A DNA stretch of 64,000 nucleotides, from positions 1-64,000 of the forward strand of contig JAMDBT010000027.1 in NCBI GenBank assembly GCA_023487205.1. Direction: 5' to 3'. How positions within the stretch are numbered: the first letter of the stretch is position 1; each line of letters starts with the position of its first letter. The position numbers were made by a program, and so were the translations under genes. Under the pieces are notes generated by a model. It saw only the letters and a list, made by a program, of their open reading frames with translations, was not told where the DNA came from and ran no database searches. Below are positions 9,317 through 17,310 of the stretch, piece by piece. This DNA comes from Thermoplasmatota archaeon. GTDB lineage: Archaea; Thermoplasmatota; Thermoplasmata; Thermoplasmatales; Thermoplasmataceae.

Positions 9317-9414
9317 AAACCGAAAAAAAATGATTTGCCTGACACACCTGTGAATGCTTCATATTGTCACCTATTTGGTGGACCGGATAGAACTCAGCCT
9401 GTAAACGCCGCAGG

Positions 9415-9662
9415 ATGAATGCGAACATTCATGCGTAATATTGTTATTGTTTAAGCAATGACGGAGGCCCTCCAAGTGCGATTATATCCTAAAGAGGATC
9501 AGGAGGTTCTTCTTGAAAAGCAATTTGGTTCATGTAGATGGGTAAGGAATCATTTTCTTGAAATCAGAACGAAATACTAATCCGAGCACAAGAATGACAA
9601 GAGAAAAGGCCTCACCGCATTCGATACCATGAAGATGCTCACCAGCATTAAGAAGGAGGTAA
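9415..9662 (+). pseudogene. tnpB 5' fragment with left-end-like hairpin (IS605-type relic)
   Basis: ATG at 9458 begins a frame with the typical TnpB N-terminus (MTEALQVRLYPKEDQEVLL, then FGSCRWVRNHFLE). It stops at TAA 9578-9580, but the same frame continues beyond the stop with TnpB-like sequence (LTAFDTMKMLTSIKKE) to about 9662, where similarity ends. Just upstream, 9415-9432 forms a 7-bp perfect hairpin (ATGAATG, loop CGAA, CATTCAT), as expected of a left end. The remaining four fifths of the gene are gone and the ThiF gene follows at once. Confidence 0.8.
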
Positions 9663-9707
9663 CAGTCGGTACAGATGAGACGACTGCAGAACCGTACCGG
9701 TCACGGT

Positions 9708-9716
9708 ATTATATTC
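9708..9716 (+). promoter_or_regulatory. TATA box for ThiF/M50 operon
   Basis: ATTATATTC is centred about 24-26 nt upstream of the tandem ATGs at 9735 and 9738. This supports a leaderless start there instead of the in-frame ATG at 9675, which would lie upstream of the promoter and inside tnpB debris. Confidence 0.5.
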
Positions 9717-9737
9717 GGTATACGTCTCACGGTAATG

Positions 9738-10862
9738 ATGAGCAAGGCCATCACTATTCCGAAGATCAGAGGACCATATTATAACCCGCGGCTGACTAAA
9801 GATAAGACAATCAGATTTGGAACTCAATATCCGCTTGAGATGGAGATTAATGACTCCAGGAACGGAGAAATCTGGAAAATTCTTGGATTGATCGATGGAA
9901 AGCGGACCACTCTCGAAATCATTGGAGAGCTGGAAGGGGAAATTAAGGACGCCAATGAATTGACACTAAACCTTATCGAAAATCTCTCGCGTCAGGGGAT
10001 CGTGTATGATGCCAACTCAAAAGAAACTACTGAGGGACTTACTCCAGCAGAAATACAAAGGTATGCCAGGAACACACGTTATTTCTCCTGGATAATGCCC
10101 AATGATCGAGAGTTCAACTATTCCCCTCAAGTCAAGTTGAAGCATGCGAAGGTGACGGTACTCGGGGTTGGAGGATTGGGTTCATCTGTTGCCGCAAGTC
10201 TTGTTGCAACGGGTGTTGGCAACATTCACCTGCTTGATTACGATAAAGTTGAAAGCTCAAATTTGAACCGGCAGGTATTGTACTCAGAGGAAGACGTTGG
10301 AAAATCGAAAGTCGTTGTGGCATATGAAAAACTGAGCAAATTGAACTCTTCAGTCCATATTACCTATGAAGAGCGAAAGATTAGTGGGGTTGGTGACTTC
10401 GTTGAGCTTCTTGGCAGTACTGATATCCTAGTCCTGGGCGCGGACAAGCCAGAAGCGATTGGAATTTGGTGCAGCGATGCTGCACTTCAGGTAGGCACCC
10501 CCTGGATCTCTGGAGGATATTTTGGCCCTAAGTTCATCTGTGAAGGCTTTATCCCGCACGAGACGGGCTGCTTGGAGTGTTACACTATCGGTCTTATGAA
10601 TAATCAGTCCGAGGTAGTAATAGACCTTCGTGACGAAAACTACAACGCGTCCATTGCACCCACTTCTACGATTTCAGCTCAGCTCGTGGCGTTGGATGTG
10701 ATTCATTACTTGATTGGCTTCAGGACACAATTCTTTGGAAGGAGATACATTGCCAACGCGCTATCGGTAGACCTGTCTCTATTTCAGGATATAAAGAAAG
10801 TCCCTTCCTGTCCCAAATGTGGAGAGTCTGGATTGTTCAGTAAACGGAGAGGTCGGGTATAG
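9738..10862 (+). CDS. PqqD-like domain fused to ThiF/HesA (E1-like) adenylyltransferase; putative RiPP enzyme
   Basis: About 374 residues. Residues 25-95 resemble a PqqD-like/RiPP-recognition winged helix (a DSRNGEIWKILGLIDGKRT stretch followed by two helices). From about residue 120 it is a ThiF-type fold: nucleotide loop VLGVGGLGSS, then LLDYDKVESSNLNRQ, and a zinc site of two pairs, C278/C281 and C358/C361. ThiF-like enzymes adenylate a peptide or protein C-terminus; those with a PqqD-like N-terminus occur in peptide-modification pathways such as TOMM and microcin C7-like systems. No sulfur-carrier protein gene is nearby, which argues against a plain thiamin or MoCo role. The next gene, an M50 peptidase, starts 4 nt after the stop. 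The start follows the TATA box at 9708. Confidence 0.8.
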   Translation: MSKAITIPKIRGPYYNPRLTKDKTIRFGTQYPLEMEINDSRNGEIWKILGLIDGKRTTLEIIGELEGEIKDANELTLNLIENLSRQGIVYDANSKETTEGLTPAEIQRYARNTRYFSWIMPNDREFNYSPQVKLKHAKVTVLGVGGLGSSVAASLVATGVGNIHLLDYDKVESSNLNRQVLYSEEDVGKSKVVVAYEKLSKLNSSVHITYEERKISGVGDFVELLGSTDILVLGADKPEAIGIWCSDAALQVGTPWISGGYFGPKFICEGFIPHETGCLECYTIGLMNNQSEVVIDLRDENYNASIAPTSTISAQLVALDVIHYLIGFRTQFFGRRYIANALSVDLSLFQDIKKVPSCPKCGESGLFSKRRGRV

Positions 10863-10866
10863 CTTA

Positions 10867-12084
10867 ATGGACCAGATACAGCCAGGCAGCAGACTAAAAT
10901 TCCGTAAACTTGAGATGAGGAAGGAGAAACTGGGTTTAGTGGTAGGCGTAAAGGAGACCGGCGAATTCATCTCTCTCGACAGTCTGGGAGAGTATACTCT
11001 CAGGTTGTTGATGGATGGGCTAAGCGTGGGCGAAACAGAAACTGCACTAAGTGCCCAGGGTCACGAAGCTAACGTCAGGAGCTTTGTGAGCAGCATCAAG
11101 GATCTTGGGTTTGCTGAGATTTCGGATTCCACAAACGGGGGAAATGCAGACTGGGACGTCAGGTCAGAGAACGAACTCGGCGCTCATAGGCTTCCCTTTC
11201 TAGTAATACTGATCGCATGGATTATTTTCATTTCGTATGCCGTTTCAAGAATAGTCTATAATCCGACTATAATGTACTCTGCCATTGGTTCACTGTGGAA
11301 ACTGAATTTTGTGGTATTTTACCTCCTAATTTACGCTATCTTCTTCCTTGACGGCATGATTCACGAGAGTTTTCACTATCTGACCGCAAAGCTCTTTGGG
11401 GTTCCAGCAAAGATCGGCTTGAGTGTCAGGTTATTTGAACCAGTGCTTCAGACCGATTTGCATTCTCTCTGGGGAGTCAACAAGAAGAAGAGATACATAG
11501 TTCTACTATCTGGACTAATGTGGGATTCCTTTGCCCTCTCCCTATTCATACTTGCAAGGAGTTATTTTCAATTGAGCCCAATAATAAACACAATTCTCAG
11601 CGGTTTCATTTTTCTGAACATTATGGTGATCATATCTGAATTCTTTTTTTTCACGAGAACAGACGTCTATTTTGTTGTGGAGACGGCCCTGGACTGTAGC
11701 AATCTTAGGGGGGATTCGATGAATTATCAGAAATTCGTATGGAGGAATATTTTCAGAAAGTTCCAAGGAAGCAACCAGAAACCCCCGTTATCAAACCCCC
11801 TGAAGGACCTGTCGTCCAGAGAAGAATCGATTGTAAGGACATACAGCTGGTTTATGATCTTGTCTTCGGTGATTGTCATCGTATTCGGATATCTCATTTC
11901 TTTCTGGGGGGTAGTGGGCATTTTAATTGGCACCTTCCAGCAACTAATCATTGGAATATTGATTCGGAATAGTTTTGACCTCATAATTGGAGCTGCCGGA
12001 TCTGGAATTTTTCTATTTAACATCGCTTTTCCAATCTACTTCTATCTCAAACAGTGGAAAAGAACCAAGTCCCTGGTGAATTGA
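10867..12084 (+). CDS. M50-family (S2P-like) membrane metallopeptidase with PqqD-like N-terminal domain
   Basis: A 405-residue membrane protein. Residues 25-95 look like a second PqqD-like winged helix. About six or seven hydrophobic segments follow from residue 113. The zinc motif HESFH (H166, E167, H170) lies in a membrane segment after an FLDGMI lead-in, and RTDVYFVVETALDCSNLR looks like the second active-site segment (DxYF...NL) of M50B peptidases found beside modified-peptide genes (YydH-like). It would cleave or help export a peptide at the membrane. An in-frame ATG at 10819 lies inside the upstream gene; ATG 10867, with GGAGAGGT about 10 nt before it, is preferred. The TGA stop is formed by the edge of the downstream IS relic, so the native C-terminus may have been altered. 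Confidence 0.75.
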   Translation: MDQIQPGSRLKFRKLEMRKEKLGLVVGVKETGEFISLDSLGEYTLRLLMDGLSVGETETALSAQGHEANVRSFVSSIKDLGFAEISDSTNGGNADWDVRSENELGAHRLPFLVILIAWIIFISYAVSRIVYNPTIMYSAIGSLWKLNFVVFYLLIYAIFFLDGMIHESFHYLTAKLFGVPAKIGLSVRLFEPVLQTDLHSLWGVNKKKRYIVLLSGLMWDSFALSLFILARSYFQLSPIINTILSGFIFLNIMVIISEFFFFTRTDVYFVVETALDCSNLRGDSMNYQKFVWRNIFRKFQGSNQKPPLSNPLKDLSSREESIVRTYSWFMILSSVIVIVFGYLISFWGVVGILIGTFQQLIIGILIRNSFDLIIGAAGSGIFLFNIAFPIYFYLKQWKRTKSLVN

Positions 12085-12490
12085 CATCCTCCCACGACTA
12101 ATGTCATGGGCTTCCTGCTTTTCCGGCCGGAGTTGCCCCTGCGGGTAGCGCTCCAATCTCCACTGGCGTATATTTGGGGGTACCCATCCCCTGCACATTC
12201 ATACATTCAAAGACAAGGAAAGTGCAGTTCCTGGCCGGATCGGTGGAACGTTTGTGGGCAAGAACTTTTCTCTGCCTTTGCGAGGAGATGCGTTATGCCG
12301 GGATCCGGTACTCTCCACGCGCCCTTCAGCAATACTCTCCTGAACCGTGAATGATGCAGACCAAACACCTACCCGATCCCCTGACAATGGTGAGTGCTTT
12401 GATCGTGCAGTCCATCCTGCGGTGCATGAACATTCTTGCGGCTCCGATCTTGGAAAGTTCCAGATGACCGTTCTCCAGAACCTCAAAACC
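12081..12490 (-). pseudogene. decayed tnpB with right-end hairpin (IS605-type relic)
   Basis: On the minus strand the sequence first reads like the middle of TnpB (a run ending RMFMHRRMDCTIKALTIVRG), then meets stops and frameshifts, and resumes as the C-terminal tail (GTPKYTPVEIGALPAGATP) ending at TGA 12106-12104. The right-end hairpin CCCACGAC/GTCATGGG is at 12091-12110, and the element boundary touches the stop codon of the M50 gene. Much of the gene is deleted, including the RuvC and zinc-finger parts, so it cannot make an active nuclease. Confidence 0.85.
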
Positions 12491-12496
12491 GACCGC

Positions 12497-12567
12497 AGAT
12501 AAGCAATCGATGTGAAAAAAAGAAGAAAAAATTACTACTCTACCCTAAAAACAGACATTGCTTATCT
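12497..12567. repeat. 11-bp perfect inverted repeat around a poly-A/T tract
   Basis: AGATAAGCAAT at 12497-12507 is matched exactly in reverse complement at 12557-12567. The 49 nt between contain an A-rich tract (12514-12532), which is T-rich on the minus strand. The right arm overlaps the stop codon of the small minus-strand ORF at 12562. It could be a transcription end for that ORF, or the two ends of a small mobile fragment. Confidence 0.55.
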
Positions 12568-12654
12568 AGGAACGCCAGATCCGCTGTAACCCGTTATCAT
12601 CGTTGCCTCAATCTTTTCCAATTTCCTGATCTTTATTTCATCCAAGCATTTCAC
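12562..12654 (-). CDS. possible 30-residue peptide (candidate RiPP precursor)
   Basis: GTG at 12654 opens a 30-codon frame ending at TAA 12562-12564. The N-terminal two thirds are charged (K, E, R, with LDEIKIRKLEKIEA) and the tail is small and polar (TGYSGSGVPR), the general look of leader plus core. A TATA-like element (CATATTTAAG, 12684-12693) sits about 35 nt upstream. That predicts a leader of about 9 nt that includes GGGAGG. A U-rich tract follows the stop, so it forms a complete small transcription unit 0.5 kb from the ThiF/M50 pair but on the opposite strand. The frame is short and could be chance; the link to the enzymes is inference. Confidence 0.35.
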   Translation of the reverse strand: MKCLDEIKIRKLEKIEATMITGYSGSGVPR

Positions 12655-12710
12655 CTCCCGCTGAAGAGATGAGGGGTCACGTACTTAAATATGCCGCACG
12701 ACTTTAAGGT

Positions 12711-12794
12711 ACATATATAAGGCTTTCCTGAGGAATTATGACTAACCACCGTACTCTCTATTCCTATTATACACGTTCGGGAGAAACTACTTGA
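12711..12794 (+). promoter_or_regulatory. TATA box and possible 18-codon leaderless ORF
   Basis: ACATATATAA (12711-12720) is a good TATA box pointing rightward. An ATG at 12738, at leaderless distance, opens an 18-codon frame (MTNHRTLYSYYTRSGETT) ending at 12794. The promoter may instead serve a longer transcript that includes the M20 peptidase gene at 12983. Together with the TATA box at 12684-12693 it makes a back-to-back promoter pair. Confidence 0.3.
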
Positions 12795-12840
12795 ACTGTA
12801 CCGTTGTGTAAAGGTTGAACGCATACACCTCCATTAAAAA

Positions 12841-13005
12841 ATGCCAGCAGGTGCATTTCAGAACCCGCTACTGCTCAGGAAACAACCTTCTTTGAGACCT
12901 ACTACCAAAGGTATTCAAAGGATTGTCGCGCAGGGTGTAATTTGGAAGAAACCAATAATAGAAACGCCACACTTAAGGCACTATGCCACAACTGTCTGTG
13001 GATCA
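12841..13005 (+). pseudogene. possible tyrosine-recombinase (XerA-like) fragment
   Basis: One short frame reads TTKGIQRIVAQ, then KKPIIETPHLRHYATT. This resembles the stretch of Xer/phage-type integrases ending in the HxxR box (TPHxLRHxxAT), with one residue lost between His and Arg. Nothing else of an integrase, such as the catalytic Tyr, is present, and the segment overlaps the start of the M20 peptidase gene in another frame. The likeness is suggestive, not secure. Confidence 0.35.
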
Positions 13006-14182
13006 GAAACTGGAGCTGATTAGGGAACTGTATACATGGATGATTCCAATAAAGGCTATCGCGCCCTCTTCCGGTGGCGATGGGGAGAAAGCGAGAGCGG
13101 ATTTCATTTGTGATACGCTAGAATCAATGGGATACAATGATTTCCAGAGAGTCGATATTATTGATGGTGACGGCAAGACAAGATCTAATGTGATACTGAA
13201 GGTGGGAAATTTCCAGAAAACCGTTTGGTTTGTTTCTCACATCGACACTGTCCCTGAGGGGAGTGCTGAATTGTGGAAGTACCCTCCTTTCCAGGCAGTT
13301 GTTGAGGGAAACAGAATTTATGGGCGTGGAACGGGAGATGACGGGCATGCTGTAGTCTTGTCTCTGTTGCTCCTCAAGGATCTGGACAGGCAGCGACTGA
13401 AGTACAATGTGGGCCTTGCATTCTGCGCAGACGAGGAACTGGGAAGCAAGTATGGAATACAGGCGCTTCTGGAAAAGCCTATATTTGGGAAGGACGATAT
13501 CATAATTGTGCCTGATTATGGCACGGAGTCTGGGCTAATCATGGAAGTGGCAGAAAAGAGCATTCTCTGGTTCAAGGTCACAATTCATGGAAAACAGTTT
13601 CACGCAAGCAGGCCCGAGGAGGCGGTAAATTCCTCGCGGGAAGGGATGAAGTTCATTCTGGAACTGGATGAACTACTCCACCAGAAGTATAATGCAAGAA
13701 ACAGCGTGTTCGAACCGGACGTTTCGACATTCGAGCCCACCAAGCACGAGGCAAACGTAGCCAACATCAATACCATTCCGGGACTGGATGTCTATTACGT
13801 GGACTGCAGGGTTCTCCCTCAGTATGATCTGGATGAGGTTCTCTCAACGGTTAACCGCCTGGCAAGGCAATTTGAGGCTAGGAGTAGAGCTACTATTGAG
13901 ATCGGCATAGTCCAGAAGGAACAGTCCGTACCAGGCACCGATCCATCGACTGAGGTTGTTACAAAGCTCTCGAGATCCATTGAAAAGGTGAAGATGAAGA
14001 AACCAACTCCGGTGGGGATAGGCGGCGGAACTTGTGCCCAGTACTTCAGAATGAAGGGAATTCCTGCCGTGGCGTGGATGACTGCAGTGGATGAAGTATT
14101 TCACCAACCCAACGAGTACGTAGTCGTGGATTACATACTCTCAGACCTTGAAATACTGGAGGACTTAATCTACAATCAGTGA
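12983..14182 (+). CDS. M20-family zinc peptidase/deacylase (ArgE/DapE-like)
   Basis: A 399-residue binuclear zinc hydrolase. The first metal His and catalytic Asp are in FVSHIDTVPEG, the bridging Asp in GRGTGDDGHAV, the catalytic Glu pair in CADEELGSKYG, a further ligand in VPDYGTES, and the last His in VFHQPNEYV. The dimerisation domain sits in the middle (KVTIHGKQFHASRPEEAVNS). Family members remove acyl groups from, or cleave, short peptides and amino acids, and the exact substrate is unclear. AATAATAG lies about 26 nt upstream of the ATG as a likely TATA box. It may be unrelated to the modified-peptide genes to its left. Confidence 0.88.
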   Translation: MPQLSVDQKLELIRELYTWMIPIKAIAPSSGGDGEKARADFICDTLESMGYNDFQRVDIIDGDGKTRSNVILKVGNFQKTVWFVSHIDTVPEGSAELWKYPPFQAVVEGNRIYGRGTGDDGHAVVLSLLLLKDLDRQRLKYNVGLAFCADEELGSKYGIQALLEKPIFGKDDIIIVPDYGTESGLIMEVAEKSILWFKVTIHGKQFHASRPEEAVNSSREGMKFILELDELLHQKYNARNSVFEPDVSTFEPTKHEANVANINTIPGLDVYYVDCRVLPQYDLDEVLSTVNRLARQFEARSRATIEIGIVQKEQSVPGTDPSTEVVTKLSRSIEKVKMKKPTPVGIGGGTCAQYFRMKGIPAVAWMTAVDEVFHQPNEYVVVDYILSDLEILEDLIYNQ

Positions 14183-14183
14183 T

Positions 14184-14696
14184 CTAACCGACGTCTTCCC
14201 TGGCTAGATCCCTTAACCTCTGCACGCCGTCAATCTCTTCCACTATTCTGGAAACCTGCTGCGGAACGTCTTCTTGCCATTTCCCGCCTTTCAACATTTT
14301 CTCCCTGATTCTAGTACCGGACCACCTGTCCCGGTTCAGAAGGTTCACAGAGTCAACGCGGTATCTTTTCTCGATAAACAGCCTTCTGACCAGAGGATTA
14401 TTGGAATAAAGGCGGTCGAATTTCGGAGTCAGAGATTCAACATGCGCAACCCACAGGGGGTTTGAGTTAACATCCTCGATTGGCACGAGATAGAAATCAT
14501 AGATCTTGTTTTCCTCAAGAGTCGTGGAAATCATAAGATGTCTCTCTCCGGCCGTGAATGGATCTTTCAGGGTGTGAGAATACTGTGCACTGCCAATACC
14601 GATGATGATTGATTTAGCCTCTTTCAGGATCTCCCTGACCATTTCCAAGTGTCCAAGATGAAACGGCTGAAACCTTCCGACTACCAGGGCACGCAT
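14184..14696 (-). CDS. nadM: nicotinamide-nucleotide adenylyltransferase, archaeal type
   Basis: A 170-residue nucleotidyltransferase making NAD from NMN and ATP. The GRFQPFHLGH motif (the family's T/HxxH site) is at the N-terminus, and SGTRIREKM is the C-terminal ISSTxxR-like phosphate-binding motif. An in-frame ATG four codons upstream exists, but MRALVVGRFQPFH matches the usual family start. The gene precedes the M20 stop tail-to-tail and lies close behind dph5 and eno on the same strand, so the three may be co-transcribed. Confidence 0.93.
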   Translation of the reverse strand: MRALVVGRFQPFHLGHLEMVREILKEAKSIIIGIGSAQYSHTLKDPFTAGERHLMISTTLEENKIYDFYLVPIEDVNSNPLWVAHVESLTPKFDRLYSNNPLVRRLFIEKRYRVDSVNLLNRDRWSGTRIREKMLKGGKWQEDVPQQVSRIVEEIDGVQRLRDLAREDVG

Positions 14697-14724
14697 TGGA
14701 AACAGCATGTGCTGTTTATATAAA

Positions 14725-15486
14725 TCAGGTACCTTCTATCGGATGCGAGAATGCCTCAACAAACTCCTTTTCCTGATCAGAAAGCTTTGACGGGATTATA
14801 AGAGAGCATGGGCTTACGTTTCCCAGTTTGGATACCTGTTTCAGGTTTCCCCTGTATATTCTTTCCTCAGCACTTCCTGCCGCAGAAATAACCAGCACCT
14901 CCATCCTGCCCAGAAGTTTTCCCCCCTCGCGTTTTTCCATTTCCCGCAGCGTGAAGGAAACCTCATCCAGCGGCATGGTCCTTCCTTCCCTAAGATCCAG
15001 CAGCAGGAGCGTATGAAGGTCCATTTCCAGGTTCTTCCGGATCTTCCTGTAGGCGCTTGTTGGAAAGAACTTCTCGCTTGTAAACGGGATCGACACTGGG
15101 GGCCCCATCCTATATGGGTATAGTCCTGCGATCGCCGGGGCGTATGTGATGATTGAACTCGCCGGAATTATTTCCACCGGAATTCCGCGCCTTAAAGCGT
15201 CGTACCTGATCTGATTATGGGTTGTAGCGGAAAGGGGGTCACCGACCACCACAATTGCGACGTCTTCCCGTGATGCCTGATCAAGGATCGCTGTGTCATC
15301 TTCCAGCGAGTTTCTATCCGCAATCTTGATCGAAGAGAATTTCCTGTTAAGGCCAATGACAAATGTTTCATCCATCACAGAAGTATAGGAATCCAGGTAA
15401 ACGTGGTCGCTGTTCTGTATTGCTGAAATCGCATCAAGAGGGATTCCCTGGAAACCGCGAATGCCAAGGCCAACGATTCGAAGCAT
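14725..15486 (-). CDS. dph5: diphthine synthase
   Basis: A 253-residue SAM-dependent methyltransferase of the tetrapyrrole-methylase fold. It opens with [11 protein letters not shown], has the VVVGDPLSATTH loop near residue 85, and ASSIITYAPAIAGLYPYRMG, all typical of Dph5/DphB. It methylates the modified histidine of elongation factor 2 on the path to diphthamide. The start overlaps the enolase stop by one base (TAATG), so translation is probably coupled. The final diphthamide enzyme, dph6, is also in this window at 23465. Confidence 0.94.
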   Translation of the reverse strand: MLRIVGLGIRGFQGIPLDAISAIQNSDHVYLDSYTSVMDETFVIGLNRKFSSIKIADRNSLEDDTAILDQASREDVAIVVVGDPLSATTHNQIRYDALRRGIPVEIIPASSIITYAPAIAGLYPYRMGPPVSIPFTSEKFFPTSAYRKIRKNLEMDLHTLLLLDLREGRTMPLDEVSFTLREMEKREGGKLLGRMEVLVISAAGSAEERIYRGNLKQVSKLGNVSPCSLIIPSKLSDQEKEFVEAFSHPIEGT

Positions 15487-16697
15487 TAACTGGTCAGGTC
15501 TTCCTGGATCCTGACGAGTTCGTTGAGTTTTGCCAGTCTCTCTCCGCCTATGGTTCCGGACTTGATCAGGCTCGACCTGAACGCGACAGACAGATGAGCA
15601 AGAAAGTCGTCAGTGGTTTCCCCGCTGCGGTGGGAAATAACGTTCTTCCATCCCGCCGCTCTCGCGACTTCAACAGCCTCAAGAGTCGAAGTCAATGTGC
15701 CAACCTGATTCACCTTTATCAGGACAGCGTTGGAAGATTTCTTTTCGATTCCCTTTCTTATCAGGGATGCCTTTGTGGTGTAAATATCGTCTCCGACGAT
15801 AATACCGCGTTTTCCTGTCGATTCCGTTATGGAGGCAAAACCATCAAAATCACCTTCTTCCATCGGGTCTTCCAGAAGGAAGAACCCGCGATCCTTGATG
15901 AGTGAGACGGCAAAGTCTATCTGGTCATCCTTCGAAAGTGTGTGATTTCTGTACACGTACTTTCCGTTGTTGTAGAATGAGGTGGCAGCAAAATCACTAC
16001 CCACGCGCACATTCACCTTGGATTCAGAAGTTACCTCCTTGGCTGCCTCAGTTACAATGTCGATTGCAAGGTCGTCGCTGATAGGTGCGGTCCATGCCCG
16101 CTCGTCTCCAACGCCGATACTCTGGTCTTTCAGTTTCTCCTGCAGCTTCTCTCCAATTCGCTTATGCACCAGCGAATTCACAGTGATCGATTCCAGGAAC
16201 GTCTTTCCTTGCGCGGAAACCATGAATTCCTGTATTGTTGTTCCGTTTCTTGAGTGCTTTCCTCCGCCGATGACATTGCCCAGCGGGTCCGGGACACTGA
16301 CTCCCATCCCGCCAACGTACCTGTAAAGCGGGATGCCCATGCCGTTTGCGACCGCCTTTGCACACGCAATCGAGAGGACTGTGGAAAGGTTCCCCCCCAT
16401 AGCCGAGAAGTTCTCGGTGCCATCAATTTCACCGAGCAGAGCGTCAAAGCCCTTCTGGTCAAGTGCATTGAAACCGTTTATTGATCTCCTGACCTTTGAA
16501 TTGAAGAACTCCAAAGAAGCCGCAGCTCCTCCTTTGGGAAATGCGGCGACCTCTGTCTTTCCAGTGCTTGCGCCGGAAGGAGCAGACGATCTGCCCATGG
16601 AGTAGGGAGTGAATATGTCGCACTCTACGGTCTGATTCCCGCGAGAGTCGAGGACAATCCTTGCATTCGAAGCCACTATTTCAAAATCGTCTGCCAT
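15486..16697 (-). CDS. eno: enolase (phosphopyruvate hydratase)
   Basis: A 403-residue enolase, slightly shorter than the bacterial enzyme. The N-terminal [17 protein letters not shown] and [10 protein letters not shown] loops, the metal-ligand stretch [32 protein letters not shown] with the catalytic Lys, and the [11 protein letters not shown] motif are all present. It converts 2-phosphoglycerate to phosphoenolpyruvate. A TTTTAAATT element about 28 nt upstream of the ATG suggests a leaderless transcript that would also carry dph5. Confidence 0.96.
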   Translation of the reverse strand: MADDFEIVASNARIVLDSRGNQTVECDIFTPYSMGRSSAPSGASTGKTEVAAFPKGGAAASLEFFNSKVRRSINGFNALDQKGFDALLGEIDGTENFSAMGGNLSTVLSIACAKAVANGMGIPLYRYVGGMGVSVPDPLGNVIGGGKHSRNGTTIQEFMVSAQGKTFLESITVNSLVHKRIGEKLQEKLKDQSIGVGDERAWTAPISDDLAIDIVTEAAKEVTSESKVNVRVGSDFAATSFYNNGKYVYRNHTLSKDDQIDFAVSLIKDRGFFLLEDPMEEGDFDGFASITESTGKRGIIVGDDIYTTKASLIRKGIEKKSSNAVLIKVNQVGTLTSTLEAVEVARAAGWKNVISHRSGETTDDFLAHLSVAFRSSLIKSGTIGGERLAKLNELVRIQEDLTS

Positions 16698-16732
16698 GGC
16701 AGTAAATCGTCCATAGGAATTTAAAACTCGGC

Positions 16733-17251
16733 TCAGAGTTCCTTAAGCAACCTGTATCTCGTACAGAATGAGTTGTAGTTGGCCTTATACTTGATCCACA
16801 CCTGTTTGTATTCGTCACTTACCTTACCGATGACCTTGGCTGGAACTCCGACTGCAACAGACTCGGCGGGAATCTCAGTCTTGCTCTTGACAACAGCTCC
16901 TTCGCCAATCGCTGCCCATTCTCCTACGTGCGCAAAATCCGATACTACGGAAGCCATTCCAACAACTGCCCAGTCGTCCACTATTCCGGTGTGAATCACT
17001 GACCCATGTCCTATTGTTGTGTGCTCCCCAATTGCAGTATGTTCCCCGGGTCTGGCGTGTACAACGCAGTTATCCTCTATCGCTGAGTATGAACCTACAG
17101 AAATTTCTCCGTAGTCCCCACGCAGTACTGCTCCCGGGCCTATCCAAACTTCTTTCCCTATGGTGACAGCTCCGATCACGGTGGCGTTTGCGTGAATATA
17201 ACTCGAATCGTCTATTTTGGGGGTCCTCCCTTCAAATTCAAATACCGTCAT
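16733..17251 (-). CDS. gamma-class carbonic anhydrase-like hexapeptide-repeat protein
   Basis: A 172-residue left-handed beta-helix protein. Hexapeptide repeats run through most of the chain ([16 protein letters not shown] onward). The zinc-ligand histidines of the gamma carbonic anhydrase group appear in VVHARPGEH and GHGSVIHTG. It belongs with the PaaY/YrdA/Cam relatives; many of these bind zinc but not all have measurable carbonic anhydrase activity. A possible 45-residue gene lies just upstream on the same strand. Confidence 0.85.
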   Translation of the reverse strand: MTVFEFEGRTPKIDDSSYIHANATVIGAVTIGKEVWIGPGAVLRGDYGEISVGSYSAIEDNCVVHARPGEHTAIGEHTTIGHGSVIHTGIVDDWAVVGMASVVSDFAHVGEWAAIGEGAVVKSKTEIPAESVAVGVPAKVIGKVSDEYKQVWIKYKANYNSFCTRYRLLKEL

Positions 17252-17310
17252 TGGGGGAGCATAATTTCCGGGATAATATCAATTACAGTCCGATGTGACT
17301 CAAGTGCAAT

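Noticed and set aside
9675-9737. In-frame ATG at 9675 as ThiF start
   Set aside because: It lies inside tnpB debris and upstream of the TATA box at 9708-9716; the added 20 residues do not look like the domain start.
10819-10866. In-frame ATG at 10819 as M50 start
   Set aside because: It would overlap the end of the ThiF gene by 44 nt; ATG 10867 follows a purine-rich ribosome-binding site and the stop of the upstream gene.
12841-13023. 60-codon ORF as an independent gene
   Set aside because: It lacks a ribosome-binding site and overlaps the M20 start; any similarity is to a piece of an integrase, so it is treated as a fragment.
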